Below, piece after piece: positions 41,735-51,306 of a stretch of 64,000 nt of DNA (its first letter is position 1; each line of letters starts with the position of its first letter). Where the stretch lies: contig JACKEN010000018.1 in NCBI GenBank assembly GCA_020632995.1, positions 39,677 to 103,676 of the forward strand. Reading direction: 5' to 3'. The notes beneath the pieces are model-generated. The model ran no database searches, was not told the DNA's origin, and worked only from the letters and a program-made list of their open reading frames with translations. Origin of the DNA: Deltaproteobacteria bacterium (GTDB taxonomy: Bacteria > Myxococcota > Kuafuiibacteriia > Kuafuiibacteriales > Kuafuiibacteriaceae). The position numbers were made by a program, and so were the translations under genes.

Positions 41735-43922
41735 AGGCGAGGGTGCGGTCCGAGCTCTTCTCGTCTCCGAAGCTCAGGAACTCGCGGTACACGAAGAACA
41801 GGTCGCTCCCCGGCACGTAGCGCCACCGAAGGCGCACCAGCACCGTGGCCTGGTCCGCGGTGCTGTTGGCCTGGCCGATGACGTCCAGCGCGATCTTGGT
41901 GTCGGGGGTGAGCACCAGCTTGCCGTTGAAGGTCACCGCGGTCTTCAGTGGCTGGTCCTCGTAGTCGAGCAGGTTGACCTGCGTCCCCAGCTCCAGCCGC
42001 ATCTTGGCGCCGAAGGACACCTTGCCGGACGCGGCGAACTGGTGGAGCCGCCCCCCGAACAGCGCGCTCGAGTACAGGTAGCCGAAGCTCCCCACCGGGT
42101 TGCGGCCGCCCGGGCTGTCGACCCCGGCCGAGAGCTCCGCGCCCCGGTAGGCCCCCGCGGTGACGGTGCGCTCCGCCGCGCTGAGGTAGAAGTCCTCCTG
42201 CACCACGTCCTCCACCACCGCGGTGTTCACGTAGGCCGCCACCCCGCTGTCCCAGGTGGCGCCGAGGTACGCGTTGGCGCGCTGGCCCAGGTAGCGGCGG
42301 TCGCTGAAGGCGTGCTCCATCTGCCCGTAGCTCGAGACCTCGACGCTCCGGAGGCCCAGGGCCTGGGTGCGGAGGATGTAATACAGGTTGACGCGGCTCT
42401 GCAGGAGGTCCCGCCGGGCCACGAAGCCGATCTTGGGGTCGAACTCCTCCGAGATGAAGGCCACCGAGGCGGCGGGGCTCACCTCGAGCCCGAGGTACTT
42501 CACCTCGGCGCGACCCGAGTGGCCCATCGTCTCGTCGCCCTCGGTGTTGATCGAGCCGGAGTAGAAGCCGCTGATCTGGAGCTTGCGATCCAACAGGCGC
42601 AGGGCGCCGTCGGCGCCCAGGCTGTAGTTCGGGGCCCAGCCTCCGCCGTCCTCCACCGCGTCGTCGGTGAGGAAGGGGACGTTGCTGTTGAGGGTCGCCA
42701 TCGCCCCCAGGTGACCCAGCTCGCCGAAGTTGTAGCGCGCCCTCGCCACCGTGAAGGTGTCGGAGGCGGCCTCGTCGGTGCCGTCGTTCAGCGCCTGCAG
42801 GAGCCCGAAGCGCAGGTTGCCTTGACTGCCGTAGACCTTGAGCCCGCCCAACAGGGGCACCTGGCGCCCGCGCGGGTCGAGGCCGATGCGGCGGGTGAAG
42901 AAGATCTGCGACAGGCCCGAGGCGCCGAACTCGAACACCTCCAGCCCGGACAGGAAGAAGGGCCGGCGCTCGGGGAAGAAGAGGGCGAAGCGGTTCAGGT
43001 TCACCACCGGGTCGTCCAGGTCCACCTGGGCGAAGTCGGTGAAGAGGGTGAGCTCGCTCCAGGTGTCGTCGCCGAAGCGCACCCTGAGATCGCCGCCCGC
43101 CTTGAGCTGCAGGTCGTCCGCCGGGCCGTCGTAGCCGGTGAGGACGTAGGGGATGAGGGTCAGCGGGGTGCCGCCCGCTACCCCCTCGAGGCCCTCGAGG
43201 TGCCCGTAGTAGAGCGCGCTCACCGCGCCGAACTGCGGGGGCATGGGGGCCCAGTCGTAGGTGGAGAGCCGGGCGTTGTGATCGCGGGTGACCTGGAAAC
43301 CCAGCTTGCGCACCCCCTTGCCGGCGGGGAGGCTGAGCGCGATCCACGGGATCCGGAACTCCGCCACCCAGCGGTCGGCCGCGGTGGCGGTGGCGACCTC
43401 CCAGATCGCGTCGAACTCCCGGCGGAAGTCGCCGCCGTTCTCGACCGCCACGTAGTCCACCTGGGTGCCGGCGGGGGTGGTGACGAAGCCGACGGTGGTG
43501 CGCTGGTCGAGGCGCACGTCGATCTTCAGGGAGATGGCGTCGTCGGAGAAGACGTTGAAGGAGTCCCGGGTGAGCTCGAGGGCCCGGGGGACCTCGCCGT
43601 CCACCAGGAAGCTCGTGACCCCGACGTAGAGGGCCCGGTCGTCGTAGAGGGTCCGGATCTCGGTCCGGGCCCCGACCTCGGCCGGGATGCGCCCGGGGAA
43701 GGGGACCCGCTCGACGAAGCCGGTGCCGACCTGGGCCTCGGCCCACACCGGCTCGTCCAGGCGGCCGTCCACCGTGATGGGCGCGTCGCCCCGCGGGTGC
43801 GCGGCGAGGCGCTTCAGGAGCGGGGTCTCGGGGCCCTCGGGCGCATCCTGGGCCAGGGCCGGCCCGGTCAGGGCGAGGGCGGCGATCAGGGCCAGCCCGG
43901 TCCGGAGAGTGGGGAAGCTCAT
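41700..43922 (-). CDS. DUF5916 outer-membrane protein with CBM9-like N-terminal domain
   Basis: The 740-residue protein has a signal peptide (LALIAALALTGPALA). A CBM9-like sugar-binding domain follows (ITVDGRLDEPVWAEAQ, ALYVGVTSF, FSDDAISLKID, VAEFRIPWIAL). The C-terminal ~500 residues are a predicted 16-or-more-strand barrel with the DUF5916 hallmark VVNLNRFALFFPERRPFFLSGLEVFEFG and LFFTRRIG-like segment, ending DRTLAFKMTYRFDLLL, a typical barrel C-terminus. It probably binds or imports carbohydrate at the cell surface. ATG 43922 gives the signal. It is divergent from the lipoprotein gene at 43971. Confidence 0.9.
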   Translation of the reverse strand: MSFPTLRTGLALIAALALTGPALAQDAPEGPETPLLKRLAAHPRGDAPITVDGRLDEPVWAEAQVGTGFVERVPFPGRIPAEVGARTEIRTLYDDRALYVGVTSFLVDGEVPRALELTRDSFNVFSDDAISLKIDVRLDQRTTVGFVTTPAGTQVDYVAVENGGDFRREFDAIWEVATATAADRWVAEFRIPWIALSLPAGKGVRKLGFQVTRDHNARLSTYDWAPMPPQFGAVSALYYGHLEGLEGVAGGTPLTLIPYVLTGYDGPADDLQLKAGGDLRVRFGDDTWSELTLFTDFAQVDLDDPVVNLNRFALFFPERRPFFLSGLEVFEFGASGLSQIFFTRRIGLDPRGRQVPLLGGLKVYGSQGNLRFGLLQALNDGTDEAASDTFTVARARYNFGELGHLGAMATLNSNVPFLTDDAVEDGGGWAPNYSLGADGALRLLDRKLQISGFYSGSINTEGDETMGHSGRAEVKYLGLEVSPAASVAFISEEFDPKIGFVARRDLLQSRVNLYYILRTQALGLRSVEVSSYGQMEHAFSDRRYLGQRANAYLGATWDSGVAAYVNTAVVEDVVQEDFYLSAAERTVTAGAYRGAELSAGVDSPGGRNPVGSFGYLYSSALFGGRLHQFAASGKVSFGAKMRLELGTQVNLLDYEDQPLKTAVTFNGKLVLTPDTKIALDVIGQANSTADQATVLVRLRWRYVPGSDLFFVYREFLSFGDEKSSDRTLAFKMTYRFDLLL

Positions 43923-43942
43923 GACGACAGGCTCGCGCGGCG

Positions 43943-43953
43943 TGTGCTAGCGT
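43943..43953 (+). promoter_or_regulatory. Extended -10-like box upstream of the lipoprotein gene
   Basis: TGTGCTAGCGT lies about 18 bp before the ATG at 43971, in the 48-bp divergent gap, with CAGGA as a likely ribosome-binding site between. The box matches those at 18431 and 23440. Confidence 0.4.
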
Positions 43954-43970
43954 TTCGCCCCAGGACCACC

Positions 43971-45002
43971 ATGCGCCGAGCTCAACGACCCCTGACTTCG
44001 CTCATCTTCGCCCTGTCGGCAACTGCCCTCGTGGCGTGCTCCGGCTCGGACACCCCCGACGCGGGCACTTTCCCGGACTCCGGCGTCGCTACCGACACCG
44101 GCGTCACCCCCGACACCGGGGTCGAGGAGACCGACGCCGGGTTCCCGGACTCGGGCGAGGAGCCCGACGCGGGCCCCGCCACCTGCCTGCTCACGGATCC
44201 GGTCGACACCACCCCCGACCCCGGCTGCACCGAGGCCTGGGTCGCCAGCGTCCGCGGCGAGCTCCGGCACGGCGACGCCGCGCCCTTCGAGGACGGCCGG
44301 GCGCAGGTCTGCGTGCGCGGTCAGGCCGGCGCGGCGCTGTCCTGCCTGCGCCCGGTGGCCAGCTGCCCCGATGGCCAGTGGGAGTTCCTCGTGCCCGACA
44401 ACCTCCGCTGCGTCGAGGAGCTGGTGATGCACAACTACGCCCTCGGGGGTCTGTTCGCCGACACCTACTGCCGGCCCGACCCGAGCACCCTGGACGCCCG
44501 CGCCCTCCTGGATCCGGTGACCATCTACGCCACCACCGCACCCGCCAACCTGCCGCCGCGCGGCACCGGGAGTGAGGCGCGGACCATCACCTTCAGCGAC
44601 GGGGTGGAGGTCGACGTGACCCCCGACGGGACCTTCTTCGACCTCGGCGAGGGCGACGACTACCTGCGCCTCGGCATGGTCAAGCTCCCCGCCGCCCCGA
44701 ACCCCGCGCCGTGCTTCCTCGGCGCGGGCGACGACTTCGACGCGGTCTACGGCTTCTCGCCCTCGCTCAACGTCGCCGGCGACACCGGGTTCCCGTTCCG
44801 CATCAGCGGCACCGGCATCGCCCAGGGGACCACGGTCGACCTGTACGTGCTCGGCGGGCTGGAGTGCTTGCTGAGCGCCGACGTCAACGACCGGGTGGAG
44901 GAGGGCCACTGGGCCCTGTTCGCCACCGTCACCGCGGGGGCCAACGGCGAGCTCGCCAGCAACCTGCCTTGCCTCAACTGGCTCGCCTACAAGGCGCGCT
45001 GA
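43971..45002 (+). CDS. Secreted lipoprotein with Asp/Thr/Pro linker
   Basis: The 343-residue protein has a lipoprotein signal (SLIFALSATALVACSG). A low-complexity linker of TDTG/PDSG/PDTG-type repeats follows (residues ~25-65), then a beta-rich globular domain with several cysteines (CLLTDPVDTTPDPGC, CVRGQAGAALSCLRPVASCPDGQWEF, CVEELVMHNY, PCFLGAGDDFDAVYGF). Such linkers are common in myxobacterial surface lipoproteins. No enzymatic motif is seen. ATG 43971 gives the signal; the long frame upstream is antisense to the DUF5916 gene and not real. Confidence 0.82.
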   Translation: MRRAQRPLTSLIFALSATALVACSGSDTPDAGTFPDSGVATDTGVTPDTGVEETDAGFPDSGEEPDAGPATCLLTDPVDTTPDPGCTEAWVASVRGELRHGDAAPFEDGRAQVCVRGQAGAALSCLRPVASCPDGQWEFLVPDNLRCVEELVMHNYALGGLFADTYCRPDPSTLDARALLDPVTIYATTAPANLPPRGTGSEARTITFSDGVEVDVTPDGTFFDLGEGDDYLRLGMVKLPAAPNPAPCFLGAGDDFDAVYGFSPSLNVAGDTGFPFRISGTGIAQGTTVDLYVLGGLECLLSADVNDRVEEGHWALFATVTAGANGELASNLPCLNWLAYKAR

Positions 45003-45011
45003 GCCCCGCGC

Positions 45012-45160
45012 TCCAGCCTGAGCCCTGTAGCTTGAGCCTGGAGCCTGTCTCTGATGCCTGAGGCCCCAGCGTTGGGCTCGCAGCGTGGGCGTCCGGCTTC
45101 AGAGACAGGGCTCTGGCTACAGGATACCCAGGCAACAGGCTCCAGGGACGGGCTCAGGCC
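45012..45160. terminator. Imperfect long inverted repeat between convergent genes
   Basis: The outer arms GCCTGAGCCC (about 45016) and GGGCTCAGGC (about 45150) pair, as do the inner arms CCTGTCTCTGA (about 45044) and TCAGAGACAGG (about 45099). Between them the word GAGCCTG/CAGGCTC recurs. It separates the convergent lipoprotein gene (stop 45002) and uup (stop 45242), so a bidirectional terminator is the simplest role. A decayed repeat element is the alternative. The rest of the 239-bp gap holds nothing recognisable. Confidence 0.5.
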
Positions 45161-45241
45161 GCGGGACATCCAGGCATCACGCGGCAGGCCCTGGGTGCTC
45201 TCCCCTGCGAGCAGGAGCGCGCCTCGTCGGCGTAGCCAGCT

Positions 45242-47176
<1,935 letters not shown>

Positions 47177-47212
47177 TCACCGGATCCGTGCGCAACAATC
47201 AAGCGGATCGAC

Positions 47213-47241
47213 TTGCGAGGGGCCCGGAGGATGGCTATCAG
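47213..47241 (+). promoter_or_regulatory. Sigma-70-like promoter for the peroxiredoxin gene
   Basis: TTGCGA (47213-47218), a 17-bp spacer and TATCAG (47236-47241) lie about 47 bp upstream of the ATG at 47288. A strong ribosome-binding site GAGGAGGA (47273-47280) sits between promoter and start. Confidence 0.45.
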
Positions 47242-47287
47242 GGGGCGGCGCCGGCCGTCGCGCGGCCGGCTCGAGGAGGATCGAGAT

Positions 47288-47749
47288 ATGGTCAAGGTCG
47301 GCGACAACGCGCCCGCATTCGAGGCGCTCAACCAGAAGCGGGAGAAGATCTCCCTCGGCGGCTTCAGCGGCAAGAAGGTGGTCCTGGCCTTCTTCCCCGC
47401 CGCTTTCACCGGGGTCTGCGAGAAGGAGCTCTGCACCTTCCGTGACTCCATGGCCAACTTCAACGACATGGACGCCGTCGTGCTCGGCGTCAGCGTGGAC
47501 GCGCCCTTCAGCAACGCGGCCTTCGCGGAGCGGAACAGCCTGAACTTCGACGTGCTCAGCGACTACGACCGCAAGATGGTGACCGCCTACGGGGTGGCGC
47601 ACCACGACTTCGCGGGCATGCCCGGCTACACCGCGGCCAAGCGCTCGGTGTTCGTCATCGACGGCGCCGGCAAGCTGACTTACACCTGGGTGGCCGACAA
47701 CCCCGGCATCGAGCCCAACTACGACGAGGTCAAGGCCGCCGTCTCCTAG
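47288..47749 (+). CDS. Peroxiredoxin (AhpC/TSA family, AhpE/BCP-like)
   Basis: The 153-residue thioredoxin-fold peroxidase has the peroxidatic site FPAAFTGVCEKELC, with Cys44 preceded by the conserved Thr three residues before. The second cysteine five residues later is unlike the spacing in classical BCP; no C-terminal resolving cysteine is present, which fits AhpE-like one-cysteine enzymes or an atypical pair. It should reduce hydroperoxides in the cytoplasm. ATG 47288 follows a good ribosome-binding site. It is divergent from uup. Confidence 0.92.
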   Translation: MVKVGDNAPAFEALNQKREKISLGGFSGKKVVLAFFPAAFTGVCEKELCTFRDSMANFNDMDAVVLGVSVDAPFSNAAFAERNSLNFDVLSDYDRKMVTAYGVAHHDFAGMPGYTAAKRSVFVIDGAGKLTYTWVADNPGIEPNYDEVKAAVS

Positions 47750-47778
47750 TCCTGGGTCCGGGCCGGCGGAGCCGTCCT

Positions 47779-48138
47779 CTACGCCGGGCTCTGCCCGGCT
47801 GCGCGCTCCGCCTGCGAGCGCTCCGGGGCGGGGGCGGGCAATCGCGCCGCCTCCGCCTCACCCACCTTCTTCATCACCCACCCGAAGGCCAGGGTCGCGA
47901 AGCCCGCGTCGTCCAGCCAACCGAGGATAGGCGCCACGTCGGGGATCAGATCCACCGGCCACACCACGTAGGCCAGCGCGAGCAGCGCGGCGAGGCGCGG
48001 CAGGATCGGGGTCTTCAGCGAGAAGAAGAACCGCAGGGTCGCCCCCAGGGTGCGCACCGGGTGGCGCATCAGGGTCAGGAACATCGGGGCGTGCCGGCGA
48101 GCACGCGAGGAGTGGGCGGGCACGGGCAGGGTTCGCAT
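47779..48138 (-). CDS. YkvA family (DUF1232) small membrane protein
   Basis: The ~119-residue protein has the DUF1232 core: PILPRLAALLALAYVVWPVDLIPDVAPILGWLDDAGF, a membrane segment with the signature PxDLIPD. The flanks are basic before and acidic/Ala-rich after. The function of YkvA proteins is unknown. I chose ATG 48138; ATG 48084 (MFLTLMRHP) is an alternative. It is divergent from the esterase gene at 48215 and converges on the peroxiredoxin gene. Confidence 0.85.
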   Translation of the reverse strand: MRTLPVPAHSSRARRHAPMFLTLMRHPVRTLGATLRFFFSLKTPILPRLAALLALAYVVWPVDLIPDVAPILGWLDDAGFATLAFGWVMKKVGEAEAARLPAPAPERSQAERAAGQSPA

Positions 48139-48214
48139 CGAACCGAGCTTAGCCACGTTGGCCGGGGGGTCAAAGCGCTTGCCCGCCGACGCCGGATCCG
48201 CCAGCAGATCCGTG

Positions 48215-48934
48215 ATGCGGACCACGCGACTGGGCGAGCTGGATGCGGTGATCACCGGAGGCACGGACGGAAGGGGCGGGGGTGACGGCCCCGCGGTGGT
48301 GCTCCTACATGGCTTCGGCGCCCCCAGCACCGACCTCGTGGGCCTGGAGCAGGCGGTGGAGGCCCCCGCCGGCACCCGCTTCGTCTTCCCCGGCGCCCCC
48401 CTGAGCCTGGCCGAGGCCGGCTACATGTTCGACGCCCGGGCCTGGTGGCACATCGACATGGAGCGCCTCGAGCGGGCGATGAGGACGGGCGAGCTGCGCG
48501 ACCTCACCCAGGACGAGCCCGACGGTCTGGCCGAGGCCAACCGCAAGGTGAACGGCCTGTTGGACGCGGTGGTGTCCGAGCTCGGCGCGCCGGCCGACAA
48601 GATCGTGCTCGGCGGCTTCTCGCAGGGCGCCATGCTGAGCTGCGACGTGGCGCTCCGCTCGGATCGCCCCCTCGCGGGGCTGATAGTCTTCTCGGGGACG
48701 CTCCTGGCCGAGAAGGTGTGGCTGCCCCTCATGCCGAAGCGGGCCGGGCTGAAGGTGGTGCAGAGCCACGGCACCCACGACCCGCTCCTGCCGTTCTCGC
48801 TCGCGGAGCGCCTGAAGGACAGCTTGCGGAGCGCGGGGCTCGAGGTGCGGTGGGTGCCGTTCCGCGGGCAGCACGAGATCCCGCGCCCGGTGCTCCCCGC
48901 GGCGTCGGAGCTGCTGATGAGCGCGCTGGGCTGA
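48215..48934 (+). CDS. Alpha/beta hydrolase, phospholipase/carboxylesterase (PF02230-like)
   Basis: The 239-residue protein has the oxyanion-hole motif VVLLHGFGA, the nucleophile elbow GGFSQGAM (Ser ~136), the acid region SHGTHDPLLPF and the catalytic His in RGQHEIPRPV. These are the landmarks of the carboxylesterase/acyl-protein-thioesterase family (E. coli YpfH, human APT1). It should hydrolyse short-chain esters or thioesters in the cytoplasm. ATG 48215 is preceded by GTG 48212. It is followed by a promoter for the large operon at 49039. Confidence 0.9.
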   Translation: MRTTRLGELDAVITGGTDGRGGGDGPAVVLLHGFGAPSTDLVGLEQAVEAPAGTRFVFPGAPLSLAEAGYMFDARAWWHIDMERLERAMRTGELRDLTQDEPDGLAEANRKVNGLLDAVVSELGAPADKIVLGGFSQGAMLSCDVALRSDRPLAGLIVFSGTLLAEKVWLPLMPKRAGLKVVQSHGTHDPLLPFSLAERLKDSLRSAGLEVRWVPFRGQHEIPRPVLPAASELLMSALG

Positions 48935-48973
48935 GCGCGGCAAGGGAACACCGGCCCCGCCGCCCCGGGTTGC

Positions 48974-49002
48974 TTCCGGGCCCGCCCGAGTGTGGGTACA
49001 GT
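48974..49002 (+). promoter_or_regulatory. Promoter-like element for the MoxR-DUF58-VWA operon
   Basis: TTCCGG, a 17-bp spacer, and TACAGT preceded by TGTGGG lie about 37 bp upstream of the GTG at 49039. This is the only visible promoter-like site for the eight following genes, which are separated by at most a few bases. Confidence 0.4.
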
Positions 49003-49038
49003 GGGCTCCCCGGTGCGGCCGGGGACGAGGACGCCGGG

Positions 49039-50295
49039 GTGCGCACACATTGGACGCGACGGGCCGACGCGCTGGCCCTCCGGGTGAACCTCGGGTGGGC
49101 GCTCGCCCTCGGCGCGCCGCGGCTGGGCGGCGCGGCCCTGGTGGGCGCGGCGCTGGTGATCCTGCTGCGGCGCCTCGGGCTCCACGGCTGGGCGCCGGCG
49201 CTGGTGGTGTGGGCGGCGCTCGTGCTCCCGGCGGGGTGGACCGCCCTCGCCGCGTGGCCGCGGCGGTACCGGAGGGCCGACGCGCTGGCCCGGCTCGACG
49301 CGACCTGCGGCCTCGACGGGGCCCTGGTGGCGGCGGCGGAGGGGGCGGGGCCCTGGCCGCGTCCTGTGTCGGGCGGGCCGCGGCTTTCGTGGCGGCTGGC
49401 CCGGGTGGTGCCGGGGTTCCTCGCCGCGCCGGCCCTCCTGGTCGCGGCGTTCCTGGTGCCGGTGGGCTCGGCCGCGCCAGTGGCCGCGAGCCCCGAGGCG
49501 CGGCCCCTGACCTGGAGCAAAGTGGAAGATGCCTTGCAGATCCTCGAGGAGGAGCCGCTGGTGCCGGAGGCCGAGCTCGAGCGCTGGAAGAAGCAGCTGG
49601 CCGAGCTGGAGCAGCAGCCCCCCGAGGCGTGGTTCGGGCACGAGGGCCAGGAGGCGGCCGACGCGCTGTGGGCCCAGCTCCGCAGCACGGTGGCGCGGGC
49701 CGAGGCGGCGGTGGGGCCGCTGGAGCGGGCCCTCGCCCAGGAGGCGGCGGCGAAGGCGGCGGGGGAGGACGGCGCGGCCCAGGCCCGGGAGCTGGAGGCC
49801 GCGGCGGCCCGGGCCCAGGCCGACGCGAAGCACCTCGACTCCGAGCTGGCCGAGCGCCTGGCGCGCCTGGATCCGAAGGACCTCCCCGGCCTCGCGCAAG
49901 AGGCGAAGGACGCCTTGCAGAAGGAGCTGGCCAAGGCGGAGCGGTCGGGGCGGCGGGCCCGCCGGGCGGAGCCGGGGGAGGGCGAGCCGCAGCCCGGACC
50001 GGGCCAGGGGACCCCCGAGCGGGGCCCGGGCACCGCGCCGATCGAGCTGATGGCGGAGGAGGCGGCCCGGGGCACCGACCGGAGCGAGCGGGTCGAGGGC
50101 CACGACGACCCGTCCCGCGATCGCCTCGGCGACGTGGTGCGCCGCGACGCCACCGCGCCCGAGGTGGACGAGGCCGCGTACCGCGGGGCGATGCAGGGCG
50201 GCGCGACGCCGCACCTCGGTCGCGGCGGAGCGGTGGTGTGGAAGGCGCGCCTGCGCCCCGATGAGCAGGCCGTCCTGCAGGAGTATTTCGAGTAG
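49039..50295 (+). CDS. DUF4175-like membrane protein with coiled-coil domain
   Basis: The 418-residue protein has three or four membrane helices (LVGAALVILLRRLGL, APALVVWAALVLPAGWTALAAW, PGFLAAPALLVAAFLVPVG) in the first 150 residues. A ~180-residue Ala/Glu/Lys coiled coil and a Gly/Pro/Glu-rich C-terminus follow. Proteins of this type head many MoxR/DUF58/VWA clusters (DUF4175 family), where their role is unknown. I chose GTG 49039 because the frame upstream overlaps the esterase. It ends 4 bp before the MoxR start. Confidence 0.72.
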   Translation: MRTHWTRRADALALRVNLGWALALGAPRLGGAALVGAALVILLRRLGLHGWAPALVVWAALVLPAGWTALAAWPRRYRRADALARLDATCGLDGALVAAAEGAGPWPRPVSGGPRLSWRLARVVPGFLAAPALLVAAFLVPVGSAAPVAASPEARPLTWSKVEDALQILEEEPLVPEAELERWKKQLAELEQQPPEAWFGHEGQEAADALWAQLRSTVARAEAAVGPLERALAQEAAAKAAGEDGAAQARELEAAAARAQADAKHLDSELAERLARLDPKDLPGLAQEAKDALQKELAKAERSGRRARRAEPGEGEPQPGPGQGTPERGPGTAPIELMAEEAARGTDRSERVEGHDDPSRDRLGDVVRRDATAPEVDEAAYRGAMQGGATPHLGRGGAVVWKARLRPDEQAVLQEYFE

Positions 50296-50299
50296 ATCC

Positions 50300-51304
50300 A
50301 TGGTACCCACCGAGAACGAGATCATGGCCGCCAAGGCGGAGCTGACCGCGCTGAGCGCCGCCTTGAACCAGGTGCTCTTCGGCCAGGGAGACCTGGTGGA
50401 GCGCACCATCGTGGCGGTGCTCGCGGGCGGGCACGTGCTCCTCGAGGGCCTCCCCGGCCTGGGCAAGACCCAGCTGGTGAAGGGGCTCGCCCGGGCCCTG
50501 GGGCTGTCGACCAAGCGCATCCAGTTCACCCCGGACCTCTTGCCGGGCGACGTCACCGGCAACCCGATGCTGGAGGAGACCCCGTCGGGGCGCCGCTTCG
50601 TGTTCCAGCCCGGGCCGCTCTTCGCGCACCTCGTGCTCGCGGACGAGATCAACCGCGCCTCGCCCAAGACGCAATCCGCCCTGCTCGAGGCGATGCAGGA
50701 GCGGCACGTGACGGTGCTCGGTGAGTCGCACCCGCTGCCGGACCCCTTCTTCGTCCTCGCTACCCAGAACCCGATCGAGCTCGAGGGCACCTACCCCCTG
50801 CCCGAGGCCCAGCTCGATCGCTTCCTCTTCAAGCTCGAGGTGCTGCGGAGCGACGTGGACGCGCTGGCCCAGATCGTCCTGCACCGGGAGCTGGGGCGGG
50901 ATCCCGAGGTGCCGGTGGTGCTCGACCGCGCGCGGGTGGTGGCCCTGCAAGCCCTCTGCAGGCGCATCCACCTGCCGCAGGCGGTGGTGCGCTACATCGC
51001 CCGCCTGGTGGACGCCACCCACCCGGGGCGCTCCGAGACCGCGAAGGCGGTGCGCTACGGGGCCAGCCCCCGCGCCGCCCTGGCCCTCGCCGCGGCGGGG
51101 AAGGCCAGGGCCCTGGTGCAGGGTCGATTGCAGGTCGGCTTCGAGGACGTGCGGGCCCTCGCCGCCCCCGTCCTCGTCCACCGCCTGGTGCTCGACTACA
51201 CCGCCCGCCTCGACGGCCGCGCCCCCGCCGACGTGGTGGCGGCGCTGGTGGCCGAGGTGGCGCCGGAGGAGCGCGGCCTGCCCCCGACGGTGGAGGTGGC
51301 CTGA
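50300..51304 (+). CDS. MoxR-family AAA+ ATPase
   Basis: The 334-residue protein has a Walker A variant EGLPGLGKTQLV, RIQFTPDLLPGDVTG, Walker B ADEINRASPKTQSALLEAMQE, sensor 1 LATQNPIELEGTYPLPEAQLDRF and the helical lid. MoxR ATPases act as chaperones that load metal ions or remodel VWA-domain partners; two VWA proteins and a DUF58 protein are encoded downstream. ATG 50300 gives the family's usual N-terminus (the GTG/ATG region farther upstream overlaps the previous gene). Confidence 0.95.
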   Translation: MVPTENEIMAAKAELTALSAALNQVLFGQGDLVERTIVAVLAGGHVLLEGLPGLGKTQLVKGLARALGLSTKRIQFTPDLLPGDVTGNPMLEETPSGRRFVFQPGPLFAHLVLADEINRASPKTQSALLEAMQERHVTVLGESHPLPDPFFVLATQNPIELEGTYPLPEAQLDRFLFKLEVLRSDVDALAQIVLHRELGRDPEVPVVLDRARVVALQALCRRIHLPQAVVRYIARLVDATHPGRSETAKAVRYGASPRAALALAAAGKARALVQGRLQVGFEDVRALAAPVLVHRLVLDYTARLDGRAPADVVAALVAEVAPEERGLPPTVEVA

Positions 51305-51306
51305 CC

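Noticed and set aside
42042..43970. In-frame 5' extension of the lipoprotein gene that ends at 45002
   Set aside because: It runs antisense through the DUF5916 gene; the ATG at 43971 gives a textbook lipoprotein signal.
50948..50960. GCAAGCCCTCTGC as a dyad
   Set aside because: The GCA-to-TGC gap is 7, not 8; kept only as a spacing control.
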